Shown here: positions 16,981-25,805 of the stretch, in pieces
Numbering within the stretch: position 1 is the first letter of the stretch
How the letters are laid out: each line of letters begins with the position of its first letter
NCBI GenBank assembly: GCA_946186915.1
Contig: CAMHOY010000004.1
Location: forward strand, 93,000-156,999
Length of the DNA stretch: 64,000 bases
From: an uncultured Bacteroidales bacterium
GTDB taxonomy: Bacteria > Bacteroidota > Bacteroidia > Bacteroidales > Paludibacteraceae
Direction: 5' to 3'
The notes under the pieces: generated by a model
The model's input: the letters and a program-made list of their open reading frames with translations, nothing else
Told to the model about the DNA's origin: nothing
The model's database searches: none
Program-made: the position numbers and the translations under genes

Positions 16981-18005
16981 TGATTTGTACAGATCTTATA
17001 AAAGCCATTGAGTCTATTGCCGCGCGATATGAGGCGCAGCAGGTAGGCATCGTGTCAGATGCTGCAGTGGTGTTAGATGCAGTCACTTCGCGGTATCCTA
17101 CCCTTCGGATTGCGGTGAGCGAGGAGGATAAGTCTTTAGAGACAGTGCAACAGATATGGGATTTTCTCTTTGCGCACGGCATCACGCGCCGCGGATTGTT
17201 GATATGTATCGGTGGAGGCGTGTTGACGGATATAGGTGGTTTTGCGGCAGCTACGTACAAGCGAGGCATCGACTATGTGAATGTACCGACGACTTTATTG
17301 GCGATGATTGACGCTTCTTCAGGCGGAAAGACCGGTATCAACTACGGCGGGCTGAAGAATAGTATCGGTTGTTTTGCTCCACCGGTAGAGACACTAATAT
17401 GTCCGGATTGGCTAAAGAGTTTGCCTGCCAACCAATGGCTTAGTGGGTTCGGCGAAATGCTTAAGACGGGATTAGTGAGCGAATCCTCCCTATGGTACCA
17501 CTTGCTGCGGTATGACCTGGAAAATATGGATAGCGAGGCGTTGAAACCGCTGATAGCACAGTGCGTAGCGGCTAAAAAGCGCATCGTGGAGGCGGACCCT
17601 AAAGAGGAAGGTTTGCGTAAGGTGCTGAATTTCGGTCATACTTTCGGACATGCTCTGGAAGAAATCAGCATTCAGAAGTCAGATGTCAGTTCTCCGCCTC
17701 TTTTGCATGGATATGCCGTGGTGTACGGGATGATAGCGGAGTTATATTTGAGTGTGGTAAAACTCGGTTGTCCGAAAGAGCCCCTACAACAGTTGACGCA
17801 AGTCATGCTGCATTATTACGGCAAGCCGCAATGCAAGTGTTCCGATCGCGAGGCCCTGGTGGCATTGATGCAACAGGATAAAAAGAACGAGCGCACAGCT
17901 CAAATCAACTGCACGCTCATTCAGGATATAGGTTCACCCCTCATCAATCAGGTTATCACACCTGAAGAGGCGCACGAAGCCTTAGAGTATCTTTTCTCCC
18001 TGTAA
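16980..18005 (+). CDS. aroB: 3-dehydroquinate synthase
   Basis: GGGVLTDIGGFAAATYKRGI, SSGGKTGINYGGLKNSIG, NFGHTFGHALE. Confidence 0.94.
   Translation: MICTDLIKAIESIAARYEAQQVGIVSDAAVVLDAVTSRYPTLRIAVSEEDKSLETVQQIWDFLFAHGITRRGLLICIGGGVLTDIGGFAAATYKRGIDYVNVPTTLLAMIDASSGGKTGINYGGLKNSIGCFAPPVETLICPDWLKSLPANQWLSGFGEMLKTGLVSESSLWYHLLRYDLENMDSEALKPLIAQCVAAKKRIVEADPKEEGLRKVLNFGHTFGHALEEISIQKSDVSSPPLLHGYAVVYGMIAELYLSVVKLGCPKEPLQQLTQVMLHYYGKPQCKCSDREALVALMQQDKKNERTAQINCTLIQDIGSPLINQVITPEEAHEALEYLFSL
17665..17692. repeat. heptad array TCAGCAT TCAGAAG TCAGATG TCAGTTC inside aroB
   Basis: Exact 7-bp period. Confidence 0.85.
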
Positions 18006-19967
18006 GGTATAGTTCCCTTCTTCTGTCTGTACAATCACGACTCCTTCGCGCATGATGAGTCGTGCTTTGCGCCCGCTCTCTATATCTTCAATACCTTCCG
18101 AAGAATAGCGTTCCTGCTTGATGATATAGAGCGTGACGACATCATGATCGTAGCTGACGATGACGTAGGTGCGGGTAGGGATGTCCTTGTCGAAACCCGG
18201 CAGATGGAATTTGTTCTCCACGGCGTAGTGTTTGCCTTTATATGTCAAGTCAGTCCATCCATTGACCACCGCACTATCCAATACCATGTACCGGCACACA
18301 TCTGCGGAGTCGATGATTGCCTCCGCTTGTTCGGGCAACACCTCGGTATTTGTACCAATCTTAAACTGCTCGGTAGGGGCAATCTCCGGCACACCGTAGT
18401 AGTTGACAAAACGACCAACTACACCAGAGAGCGGATCGCCTGCTTTTACATCAGCGCCGTAGCGTTTGCCAGTAGCGCCGTCTCCGCGGTCGAAGAGCAG
18501 CATACTACCTGTCTCATCGCGGACGTAGATATAATTATCGTATTTCTTGGTGACCACAACATCCTTCAGATACACGGTAGCGTTGTCAATCGAGCGCACC
18601 GCCTCTTCTACGGACAGTGTGCGCTCTATATGCAAGAGGACTATCGACTCGGCGCGTACCTCACCGGAAGTGAAGACGATGGTGTCGGTGTAATGCCCGG
18701 GGGCTACATTCGAATACGCGATGGTCAGTTCGTCTCCATCACGGTCCAATAGTTTCGATGAAAGCGAGAAGAGCGTGTTGCTATGTGTGACGATGATGTC
18801 TTCCGTCAGTTTGTTGGCGTTGATTTGTATTGTGCGTGCATCAGCTGCCTTAAGCGTTGTACCGAAGTTCACCAACGGCGCAATAATAGCGGGTACGTCA
18901 CCCATGGCTTCTACGCGGCGGTAGAGGCAAACAGGCGTTTGCGATTGGCTCTCATAGCACGCGAAGAGCGTAGGGTTGTTCTGCGCATTGTATTGGATAA
19001 TCTTCGCTTTGCTGTTACCTTTGTTTGTAATGACAGCTTTGCCTCCGGCTTCAATAGCGATATCCCAATAACCGTAGTTACCATAAGTTTTTTCGTCCAC
19101 GACATCGGTCCAGACCGCCAGACGATTCTTGGTCTGACCACCGGAAGCCACGAGGTAGGCTTCTTCGTACCGCAACTCATCCTGGAAGATATACGCCTTC
19201 TGCCCCTTCAGTTCGGCGATGCGCAACGTGTAGATAGCGCGCTCATCCGCATCCACCATCATGCGATCCGAAGAATAACGTCCCTTGATAGCGTGGATGT
19301 TATTGACCGACTCCCATTCGTCGTAATAACCCATGATGTCGTTCACTCCGTCTTGCGCTACGCCGAAGATGACCTGGTCGGAGTCTTGCAGTTGATCGAC
19401 AGAGGTGACGAGTTGGTAGGTATCCATCGTGAATACCGAACTACCGCCGGAAGCCGAACGGATGGAAAGGGAGTTGATATAAATGGCATTCTCCGTGCAT
19501 TCTACCCAGAACTTGATCTTTCCGCTTTGCGGTGTCTCCAGGCTGATGATGGAATCGCGGTTATAGACTCCTTCGCCGCTGGCGGCGGGTTTGTTGACCT
19601 TGATGCTCAACGGCTCATTCTCTCCAATCTGTACATAGATAGTACCTCTGCCTTTGGAGCTGTTCTGGCAGAAATTAAAGGTGATACGTCGTACGTCTTC
19701 AAAAGCAATCACAGAAGTGGCGCCGGCTCCCGAAGTTCCTGTTTTTACGCCTACACCGCAGGAATAGAGTTTGCCCTGTGCATCCAAGCGTCCGGCATTG
19801 TACTCCGTAGCATCTTGATTACTGATCCATCCGTCGGTCGTACCGTCACAGACAGTTGCACCTACTTTCGACGCCCATTGGAGGGAGGTGAAGGTGTACG
19901 TGGTTACACCCGCGAAAAGCGGACATACACCAAAAGCCAATACAAAGGCTAAAAGAATTCTTTTCAT
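17982..19967 (-). CDS. large exported protein with short C-terminal tail (putative surface protein)
   Basis: Signal peptide MKRILLAFVLAFGVCPLFAG; C-term GIEDIESGRKARLIMREGVVIVQTEEGNYTLQGEKIL. Confidence 0.75.
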   Translation of the reverse strand: MKRILLAFVLAFGVCPLFAGVTTYTFTSLQWASKVGATVCDGTTDGWISNQDATEYNAGRLDAQGKLYSCGVGVKTGTSGAGATSVIAFEDVRRITFNFCQNSSKGRGTIYVQIGENEPLSIKVNKPAASGEGVYNRDSIISLETPQSGKIKFWVECTENAIYINSLSIRSASGGSSVFTMDTYQLVTSVDQLQDSDQVIFGVAQDGVNDIMGYYDEWESVNNIHAIKGRYSSDRMMVDADERAIYTLRIAELKGQKAYIFQDELRYEEAYLVASGGQTKNRLAVWTDVVDEKTYGNYGYWDIAIEAGGKAVITNKGNSKAKIIQYNAQNNPTLFACYESQSQTPVCLYRRVEAMGDVPAIIAPLVNFGTTLKAADARTIQINANKLTEDIIVTHSNTLFSLSSKLLDRDGDELTIAYSNVAPGHYTDTIVFTSGEVRAESIVLLHIERTLSVEEAVRSIDNATVYLKDVVVTKKYDNYIYVRDETGSMLLFDRGDGATGKRYGADVKAGDPLSGVVGRFVNYYGVPEIAPTEQFKIGTNTEVLPEQAEAIIDSADVCRYMVLDSAVVNGWTDLTYKGKHYAVENKFHLPGFDKDIPTRTYVIVSYDHDVVTLYIIKQERYSSEGIEDIESGRKARLIMREGVVIVQTEEGNYTLQGEKIL

Positions 19968-19974
19968 GGTATAG

Positions 19975-20898
19975 TTATTTATAGGCTGCCACGATTTGTT
20001 TTACCAAAGGGTGGCGTACAATATCTTTCTCGTTAAACTCAATAATACTGATATCTTTAATATAGCGGAACCGGTCCATGGCGTCCCTCAGGCCTGATTT
20101 CTGCGTAGGCGGAAGATCAATCTGCGTCATGTCTCCCGTGATAATCATCTTACTGCCGAATCCGAGACGGGTGAGGAACATCTTGAGTTGCAAAGCGGTG
20201 GTGTTCTGTGCTTCATCCAAGATGACAACAGCGTCGGAGAGGGTACGTCCTCGCATGAAGGCCAAGGGGGCGATTTGGATCGTACCTTTCTCCATGTATT
20301 CCGTCAGTTTTGTCGCAGGAATCATGTCCTGCAAGGCGTCATACAGGGGTTGGAGGTACGGGTCGATCTTCTCCTTCATGTCTCCGGGTAAAAATCCCAA
20401 TTTCTCTCCGGCCTCAACAGCTGGACGTGAAAGGATGATGCGGCGTACCTCTTTGTTCTTTAGTGCTCTGACGGCGAGAGCTATGGCGGTGTATGTTTTA
20501 CCGCTACCGGCGGGGCCTACGGCAAAAAGCAAATCATTCTCTTCGTATGCTTTGACGAGAGCCTGTTGGTTAGTAGAGCGGGCATAGATAGACTTACCGT
20601 TCACACCATGCAAGATGAGATTGTCTGTTGCTTGTTCCTGCGGTTTATCGCCATGAAGAAGCATGAGGATGTCTTGTTCCGTAAGGCGGTTATTGCGGAT
20701 ACAGAACTGTTCGCATAGCTGCAGTGATTTCTCAAAATTGGTAATCGCTTCCTCTGATCCGGTCACCTTCACCTGGTAACCTCGCGCTACCACACGCACA
20801 TCGGGGTGCTGGTTCTTGAGGCAAAGGATATTCTTGTTATTCACACCGTAAAAGGTCGGCGTATCGAGGGAGTCGTTGAGAGATAGTATTTGTTCCAT
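19975..20898 (-). CDS. PhoH-like ATPase
   Basis: GPAGSGKTYTAIALAVRAL, LSRPAVEAGEKLGFLPGDMKEKIDPYLQPLYD, VILDEAQNTT. Confidence 0.95.
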   Translation of the reverse strand: MEQILSLNDSLDTPTFYGVNNKNILCLKNQHPDVRVVARGYQVKVTGSEEAITNFEKSLQLCEQFCIRNNRLTEQDILMLLHGDKPQEQATDNLILHGVNGKSIYARSTNQQALVKAYEENDLLFAVGPAGSGKTYTAIALAVRALKNKEVRRIILSRPAVEAGEKLGFLPGDMKEKIDPYLQPLYDALQDMIPATKLTEYMEKGTIQIAPLAFMRGRTLSDAVVILDEAQNTTALQLKMFLTRLGFGSKMIITGDMTQIDLPPTQKSGLRDAMDRFRYIKDISIIEFNEKDIVRHPLVKQIVAAYK

Positions 20899-21268
20899 TC
20901 GGTTGTATAGTTACAAAAATAGTCTGCGGACCGTTGTGAAGTACCAAGTATGGTACATTCAGACAGCGGTTGTACGTAATAGCTTGATCCAGTGTCTTCT
21001 GTGTCAAGGGCACTGTTTCTGCTTTGCATTCGATAAGCATGAGTGGCGCCAAGGAACGATTATAGACGATGGCATCGCATCGTTTCTTGGCTTCTCCAAT
21101 GGAGATAGCAGCCTCCACTGCAATGAGTGGAGCGGGGTAGTCCATCTCCACTAAGCGGTGCAGTAATTGTTGCCTCACCCATTCTTCCGGAGTCAGGCGC
21201 ACCCATCGGTGGCGCCACTCACAGAAGATCTGTTCCTTGCCGTTGTAAATACGCGTCCTTAGACCCAT
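20837..21268 (-). CDS. HsdR N-terminal-like nuclease-fold protein (HSDR_N_2 type), solo
   Basis: KKRCDAIVYNRSLAPLMLIECKAE (D..ECK), no HsdM/HsdS nearby. Confidence 0.7.
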   Translation of the reverse strand: MGLRTRIYNGKEQIFCEWRHRWVRLTPEEWVRQQLLHRLVEMDYPAPLIAVEAAISIGEAKKRCDAIVYNRSLAPLMLIECKAETVPLTQKTLDQAITYNRCLNVPYLVLHNGPQTIFVTIQPNGTNTISQRLPRYADLLRCE

Positions 21269-21292
21269 TATTTTTTTTAGCCTTGGGTAGGG

Positions 21293-23014
21293 TTACTTAA
21301 GATAGTTGTCTTTAAGCGAACAGGTGCGGTTCAGCACAAGATGTTCGGACGTGGTGTCCGGGTCAACCACAAAGTACCCTTGTTTGAGCAACTGGTAGTG
21401 GTTTTCTTGTTCGATGCCATCCACCAATACCGGTGCGTGCAGTTCGCTGCGGAGCGAACCTTCCACTTTGATATTTTTTACTACAAGACTCTCGGGATTG
21501 AGCAAGTCACGGAAATCGCCTTCTTCGGCGGAGGGGTTTTCTACTGCGAAGAGACGGTCATATAGACGCACCTCGGCGTCAAGGGCTGAGTTGCATTCCA
21601 CCCAGTTGATCGTCGCTTTCGTCTTGCGGTTTCCTCCCTCGGTGCCCGATTTCGAATTGGGGTCGTAGGTAGCATAGACGGTAGTAATCTTTCCGGCAGC
21701 ATCTTTCTCGCAGCCAGTAGCTTGGATGATATACGATGCTTTGAGTCGCACCTCGCGTCCGCCCGGAGAGAGACGATAGAACTTATTATCTGCTTCTTCG
21801 AGGAAGTCTCCGCGTTCAATCCATAGCTCTTTGCCGAATTTCATTTCGCGCGTACCCAGTTCGGGATGCCCGTCGATGTTCTCAGCCACGAGTGTCTCTC
21901 CTTCGCCCTCATAATTGGTGATGATGAGTTTGACGGGATCGAAGATGGCGCACACACGCGGTGCGGTCTCTTTGAGGTCTTCGCGGATGGTGTGCTCGAG
22001 CAGTCCCTGGTCAATCATTCCTTCCACTTTGGTGTAACCGATCTTATCCATGAAAGTGCGGATTGCTTGCGGGGTATAACCGCGACGACGGAGACCACAG
22101 ACGGTCGGCATACGCGGGTCATCCCACCCTGCAACGAGACCTTCTTTAACGAGTTGGAGCATCTTACGCTTGGACATGACGGTATAGGTGATGTTCAGGC
22201 GGTTGAACTCGCGCTGTTTAGGCCGGTAGTTTGGTCCGTAAGGCGAGAGGCCACAGAAGTTAGGTCCACTGAACTGGTCGATGAAATAGTCGTAAAGCGG
22301 GCGGTGTACCTCGAACTCGAGCGTACAGATGCTATGGGTTACTCCTTCGAAGTAGTCGCTCTGTCCATGCGCGAAGTCGTACATCGGATATACGTTCCAT
22401 GTGTGACCCGTACGATGGTGAGGATGCGAGGTGATGATACGATACATGATTGGGTCGCGGAAATGCATGTTGGGGTTCGCCATGTCAATCTTGGCACGGA
22501 GCACCATCTTGCCTTCCTCAATCTCGCCGCGTTGCATGGCTTCGAAGAGCCGCAGGTTCTCCTCGATAGGACGGTCGCGGTAGGGTGAAGCGACACCGGG
22601 TTCGGTTGGTGTTCCTTTCTGTTCCGCAATCTGTTCGGCTGTCTGTTCGTCCACATAAGCCTTGCCTGCCTTGATGAAGCGGATAGCGAGGTCGTAGAGT
22701 TGCTGGAAATAATCGGAGGCATAGAAGATATGTCCCCATTGGAAACCTAACCAACGGATGTCTCGTTCAATCGTCTCTACATACTCTGTGTCCTCTTTGA
22801 CGGGGTTGGTATCGTCAAAACGAAGGTTACAAACGCCGTTGTATTTCTCGGCAATGCCGAAATCCATGCAGATAGCCTTGACGTGTCCTATGTGCAGGTA
22901 GCCGTTCGGCTCCGGCGGGAAGCGCGTCTGAATACGTCCGTCATTCACTCCTTCCGCTAAATCTTTCTCTACAATCTGCTCAATAAAATTGAGACTTCTT
23001 TCTAATTCTTCCAT
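21293..23014 (-). CDS. glnS: glutaminyl-tRNA synthetase
   Basis: RFPPEPNGYLHIGHVKAICMDF; VMSKRKMLQLV. Confidence 0.96.
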   Translation of the reverse strand: MEELERSLNFIEQIVEKDLAEGVNDGRIQTRFPPEPNGYLHIGHVKAICMDFGIAEKYNGVCNLRFDDTNPVKEDTEYVETIERDIRWLGFQWGHIFYASDYFQQLYDLAIRFIKAGKAYVDEQTAEQIAEQKGTPTEPGVASPYRDRPIEENLRLFEAMQRGEIEEGKMVLRAKIDMANPNMHFRDPIMYRIITSHPHHRTGHTWNVYPMYDFAHGQSDYFEGVTHSICTLEFEVHRPLYDYFIDQFSGPNFCGLSPYGPNYRPKQREFNRLNITYTVMSKRKMLQLVKEGLVAGWDDPRMPTVCGLRRRGYTPQAIRTFMDKIGYTKVEGMIDQGLLEHTIREDLKETAPRVCAIFDPVKLIITNYEGEGETLVAENIDGHPELGTREMKFGKELWIERGDFLEEADNKFYRLSPGGREVRLKASYIIQATGCEKDAAGKITTVYATYDPNSKSGTEGGNRKTKATINWVECNSALDAEVRLYDRLFAVENPSAEEGDFRDLLNPESLVVKNIKVEGSLRSELHAPVLVDGIEQENHYQLLKQGYFVVDPDTTSEHLVLNRTCSLKDNYLK

Positions 23015-23041
23015 ATATTTCGTTTATAAGATATTTATTCG

Positions 23042-23081
23042 AATCACGTATTAATCGCGTGTTAATCACGTGTTAATAGCC
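23042..23081. repeat. 11-bp period array AATCACGTATT AATCGCGTGTT AATCACGTGTT
   Basis: Direct read between lpxA and glnS. Confidence 0.85.
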
Positions 23082-23112
23082 TAATGAACCTCTCTTGCAG
23101 GGCTTATTTTTC

Positions 23113-23829
23113 TTAGGCTCTCACTATTCCCCTGGTGGAATTCCGTACAAACAGTACGATAGTATCCCTTTCCTTGGAGGCCGGCATGGTCGCTTCGATA
23201 TAGTCGAGCGCCTGGGTGATGTTCATACCATTTTGGTAAAGAAGGCGGTACACCTCCTGTATTATATGTATCTGTTCGGGTGTGAAGCCGCGGCGGTTGA
23301 GTCCTACAGAATTGATGCCGCAGAACGCTATCGGGTCGCGAGCGATGATGGCATACGGGGGTATGTCTTTGTTGATTTTCGATCCGCCTTGTATCATGAC
23401 GTGTGAAGCGATATGTGTGAACTGGTGCACCAGCGTGCCGCCGCCTATGATAGCGAAATCATCTACTTCTACCTCACCGGCCAACTGGGTGGCATTGGAC
23501 ATGATGATGTTATCATGCAGAATGCAATCGTGCGCTACGTGGCAGTAAGCCATAATAAGGTCGTTGCTACCGATGACGGTTTTGCCTTTGGAGGCGGTGC
23601 CGCGGTGAACGGTTACGAACTCACGGAGCACACAGTTGTCGCCGATAACGGTCCATGTCTCTTCTCCGCGGAACTTCAAGTCCTGCGGTACACAACCTAT
23701 GACGGCATGCGGGAACACATGGCAGTTATCGCCAAGAATCACGTTATCATCAATATACGCAAAGGCATCAATCGTTACATTTTTTCCGATTTGCGCTTTT
23801 GGGCTCACATATGCTAAAGGACTGATCAT
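23113..23829 (-). CDS. lpxA: acyl-ACP--UDP-N-acetylglucosamine O-acyltransferase
   Basis: Hexapeptide repeats, CHVAHDCILHDNIIMSNATQLAGEVEV, AFCGINSVGLNRRGF. Confidence 0.94.
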   Translation of the reverse strand: MISPLAYVSPKAQIGKNVTIDAFAYIDDNVILGDNCHVFPHAVIGCVPQDLKFRGEETWTVIGDNCVLREFVTVHRGTASKGKTVIGSNDLIMAYCHVAHDCILHDNIIMSNATQLAGEVEVDDFAIIGGGTLVHQFTHIASHVMIQGGSKINKDIPPYAIIARDPIAFCGINSVGLNRRGFTPEQIHIIQEVYRLLYQNGMNITQALDYIEATMPASKERDTIVLFVRNSTRGIVRA

Positions 23830-23833
23830 GCGG

Positions 23834-23868
23834 AATTAAAAATTAAAAATTAAGAATTAAGAATTTTA
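23834..23868. repeat. heptad array (AATTAAA)2 (AATTAAG)2 AATTTTA at the lpxC/lpxA junction
   Basis: Exact 7-bp period; includes the lpxC stop codon. Confidence 0.9.
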
Positions 23869-24768
23869 TTCACTCAATATCTGGTTACGGAGGCGACGCA
23901 CACATTGCGTATTGAATGTGTGTCCGGGTTTGTATGCGACAACGCGTCCCTGCAGTCGGAGTCCGAGCAAGGAGAGGTCACCAATGACGTCTAATAACTT
24001 ATGCCGTGCAGGTTCGTTGAGGTAGTTCAGCGGCGACAAGTAGCCGAGTTTTTTTGCATCCATGTGGGGTTGTCCCATCTTGTCGCAGAAATAATCCATA
24101 CCTTCCTGCGACATCTCTGTTTCGTAGATGACGAGCGCATTCTTGAGGTCGCCTCCTTTGATGAGTCCGACGCGGAGTAGTGGTTCTATCTCGCGCACGA
24201 AACAGAATGTACGTGCAGCGGCTACCTCTTTTGGGTAATCGGCGAGATTGTTGAGTGTTGCGTGTTGTTCGCGCAGTAAGTTCGATTGAAAGGCAATCGT
24301 CACATCGATCTCATAGTGGTCGCAAGGTTCGATACGCATGGAGTGTCCATGTTCGGAGATGTACTCAATGGGTTCTCGCACCACATAAACCTGTTGTTCC
24401 GCTTCCTGTTCCTCGAGCCCCACGCGTTCAATCTCGCGCACGAAGAACCGTGCACTACCATCCAAGATTGGCATTTCCGGTGCATCTACGTCAATGATGC
24501 AGTTATCGACTCCCATCGCATACAATGCACTCAAGGCATGCTCGACGGTACTAATCTTCCATTTGCCTCGCTCGAGTACGGTGCCCCGTTCCGTTCCGGA
24601 GACGTAGTCAGCCAATGCTTGGTGGCAGGGTTGTCCGGGCAGGTCTATACGCCGCAGGCAGACGCCGGTATTCGCCGGCGCTGGATTGAAGGTCGCCGTC
24701 ACATGCAGACCTGTGTGCAAGCCTACGGAACTGAGGGTAAAAGGTTCTTTTATCGTATGCTGTTTCAT
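23866..24768 (-). CDS. lpxC: UDP-3-O-acyl-N-acetylglucosamine deacetylase, not fused to FabZ
   Basis: SSVGLHTGLHVTATFNPAP, STVEHALSALYAMGVDNCIIDV, ARHKLLDVIGDLSLLG; ends ...VRRLRNQILSE. Confidence 0.93.
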   Translation of the reverse strand: MKQHTIKEPFTLSSVGLHTGLHVTATFNPAPANTGVCLRRIDLPGQPCHQALADYVSGTERGTVLERGKWKISTVEHALSALYAMGVDNCIIDVDAPEMPILDGSARFFVREIERVGLEEQEAEQQVYVVREPIEYISEHGHSMRIEPCDHYEIDVTIAFQSNLLREQHATLNNLADYPKEVAAARTFCFVREIEPLLRVGLIKGGDLKNALVIYETEMSQEGMDYFCDKMGQPHMDAKKLGYLSPLNYLNEPARHKLLDVIGDLSLLGLRLQGRVVAYKPGHTFNTQCVRRLRNQILSE

Positions 24769-25805
24769 TTCTTCTCCAATTCGTTAAGACGTTTAAGGAT
24801 GTCCGGCAGTTGTTTGAATCCAACCACGGAGCGTCGCCAGTTGCCGGCCTCGATAGCCGGATAGCCCTGGTACATGCCGGACTTGCGCACACTGTTGGCG
24901 ATACCCGACTGTGCTCCGAAGATACAGTTGTCGGTTATCTCGATATGTCCGGCTACACCCACCTGACCCGTGAGGATACAATGTTTGCCGATCTTCGTGC
25001 TTCCGGCGATACCTACTTGTGCGCAAAGGAACGTGGATTCTCCCACTTCTACATTATGCGCTATCTGCACGAGGTTGTCGATTTTCACGTTGCGGCGGAT
25101 AATCGTGGAGCCCATCATAGCCCGGTCGATGGTGGTGTTGGCACCTATTTCGACATCGTCTTCGATGATGACATTTCCTATCTGCGGAATCTTCTGGTTG
25201 ACCCCCTGTGCATCGGGTTCAAAGCCAAATCCGTCCGAGCCGATTACTACGCCGGCATGCAGGACGCAGTCGGCACCAATGACGCAGCGGTCGTAGATAC
25301 GAACGCCGGCGTAGAGGATGGTGTGGTCGCCAATGACCACATTATCGCCGATATAGGTGTTCGGGTATATCTGTACTCCTTTGCCCAGGCGCACGTTCTT
25401 GCCGATAACCGCAAAGGCACCGATGTACGCATCTTTCGGAATGGTCACTCCTTCGCTGATGAAGCACGGCTGCTCGATGCCGCGTTTGGCGGGATGCATG
25501 GCCTTCGACACTATCTGCAACAACTGCGCCATCGCTCCGCGGGCATTGTCTACCAGTATGACGGCTCCGCCGGCTTTTCCTTCTCCTTCGGGGAAGGTGA
25601 TTTTTCCTTCTATGACGCTGCGTGTGATGAGGATGACGCCTGCTTTCGAAGTGGTGATGAACGGCAGGTATTTGGCATCGGTGATGAAAGACAAATGCTG
25701 TGCTTGGGCCGTTTCTATCGGCGCGACATCACTTACCATGGCATTGGCGTTGCCATAGAGGGTTCCACCTAAAAGGGCTGCTATTTGTTGTGCACTAAAT
25801 TCCAT
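24765..25805 (-). CDS. lpxD: UDP-3-O-(3-hydroxyacyl)glucosamine N-acyltransferase
   Basis: Hexapeptide repeats, GSDGFGFEPD, ANTTIDRAMMGSTII; ATGA overlap with lpxC. Confidence 0.95.
   Translation of the reverse strand: MEFSAQQIAALLGGTLYGNANAMVSDVAPIETAQAQHLSFITDAKYLPFITTSKAGVILITRSVIEGKITFPEGEGKAGGAVILVDNARGAMAQLLQIVSKAMHPAKRGIEQPCFISEGVTIPKDAYIGAFAVIGKNVRLGKGVQIYPNTYIGDNVVIGDHTILYAGVRIYDRCVIGADCVLHAGVVIGSDGFGFEPDAQGVNQKIPQIGNVIIEDDVEIGANTTIDRAMMGSTIIRRNVKIDNLVQIAHNVEVGESTFLCAQVGIAGSTKIGKHCILTGQVGVAGHIEITDNCIFGAQSGIANSVRKSGMYQGYPAIEAGNWRRSVVGFKQLPDILKRLNELEKK

Noticed and set aside
18783-19952. 389-aa plus ORF opposite the exported protein
   Set aside because: Antisense shadow; opposite strand has signal peptide and C-terminal tail.
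20837-21268. Possible type I restriction system
   Set aside because: Only an HsdR N-terminal-like domain, no helicase, HsdM or HsdS; embedded in housekeeping genes.
23830-23870. Frameshifted or hidden fabZ between lpxC and lpxA
   Set aside because: Only 36 bp of repeat separate the genes, far too short for any FabZ remnant.
24810-25772. 320-aa plus ORF opposite lpxD
   Set aside because: Shadow of a clear hexapeptide-repeat acyltransferase.
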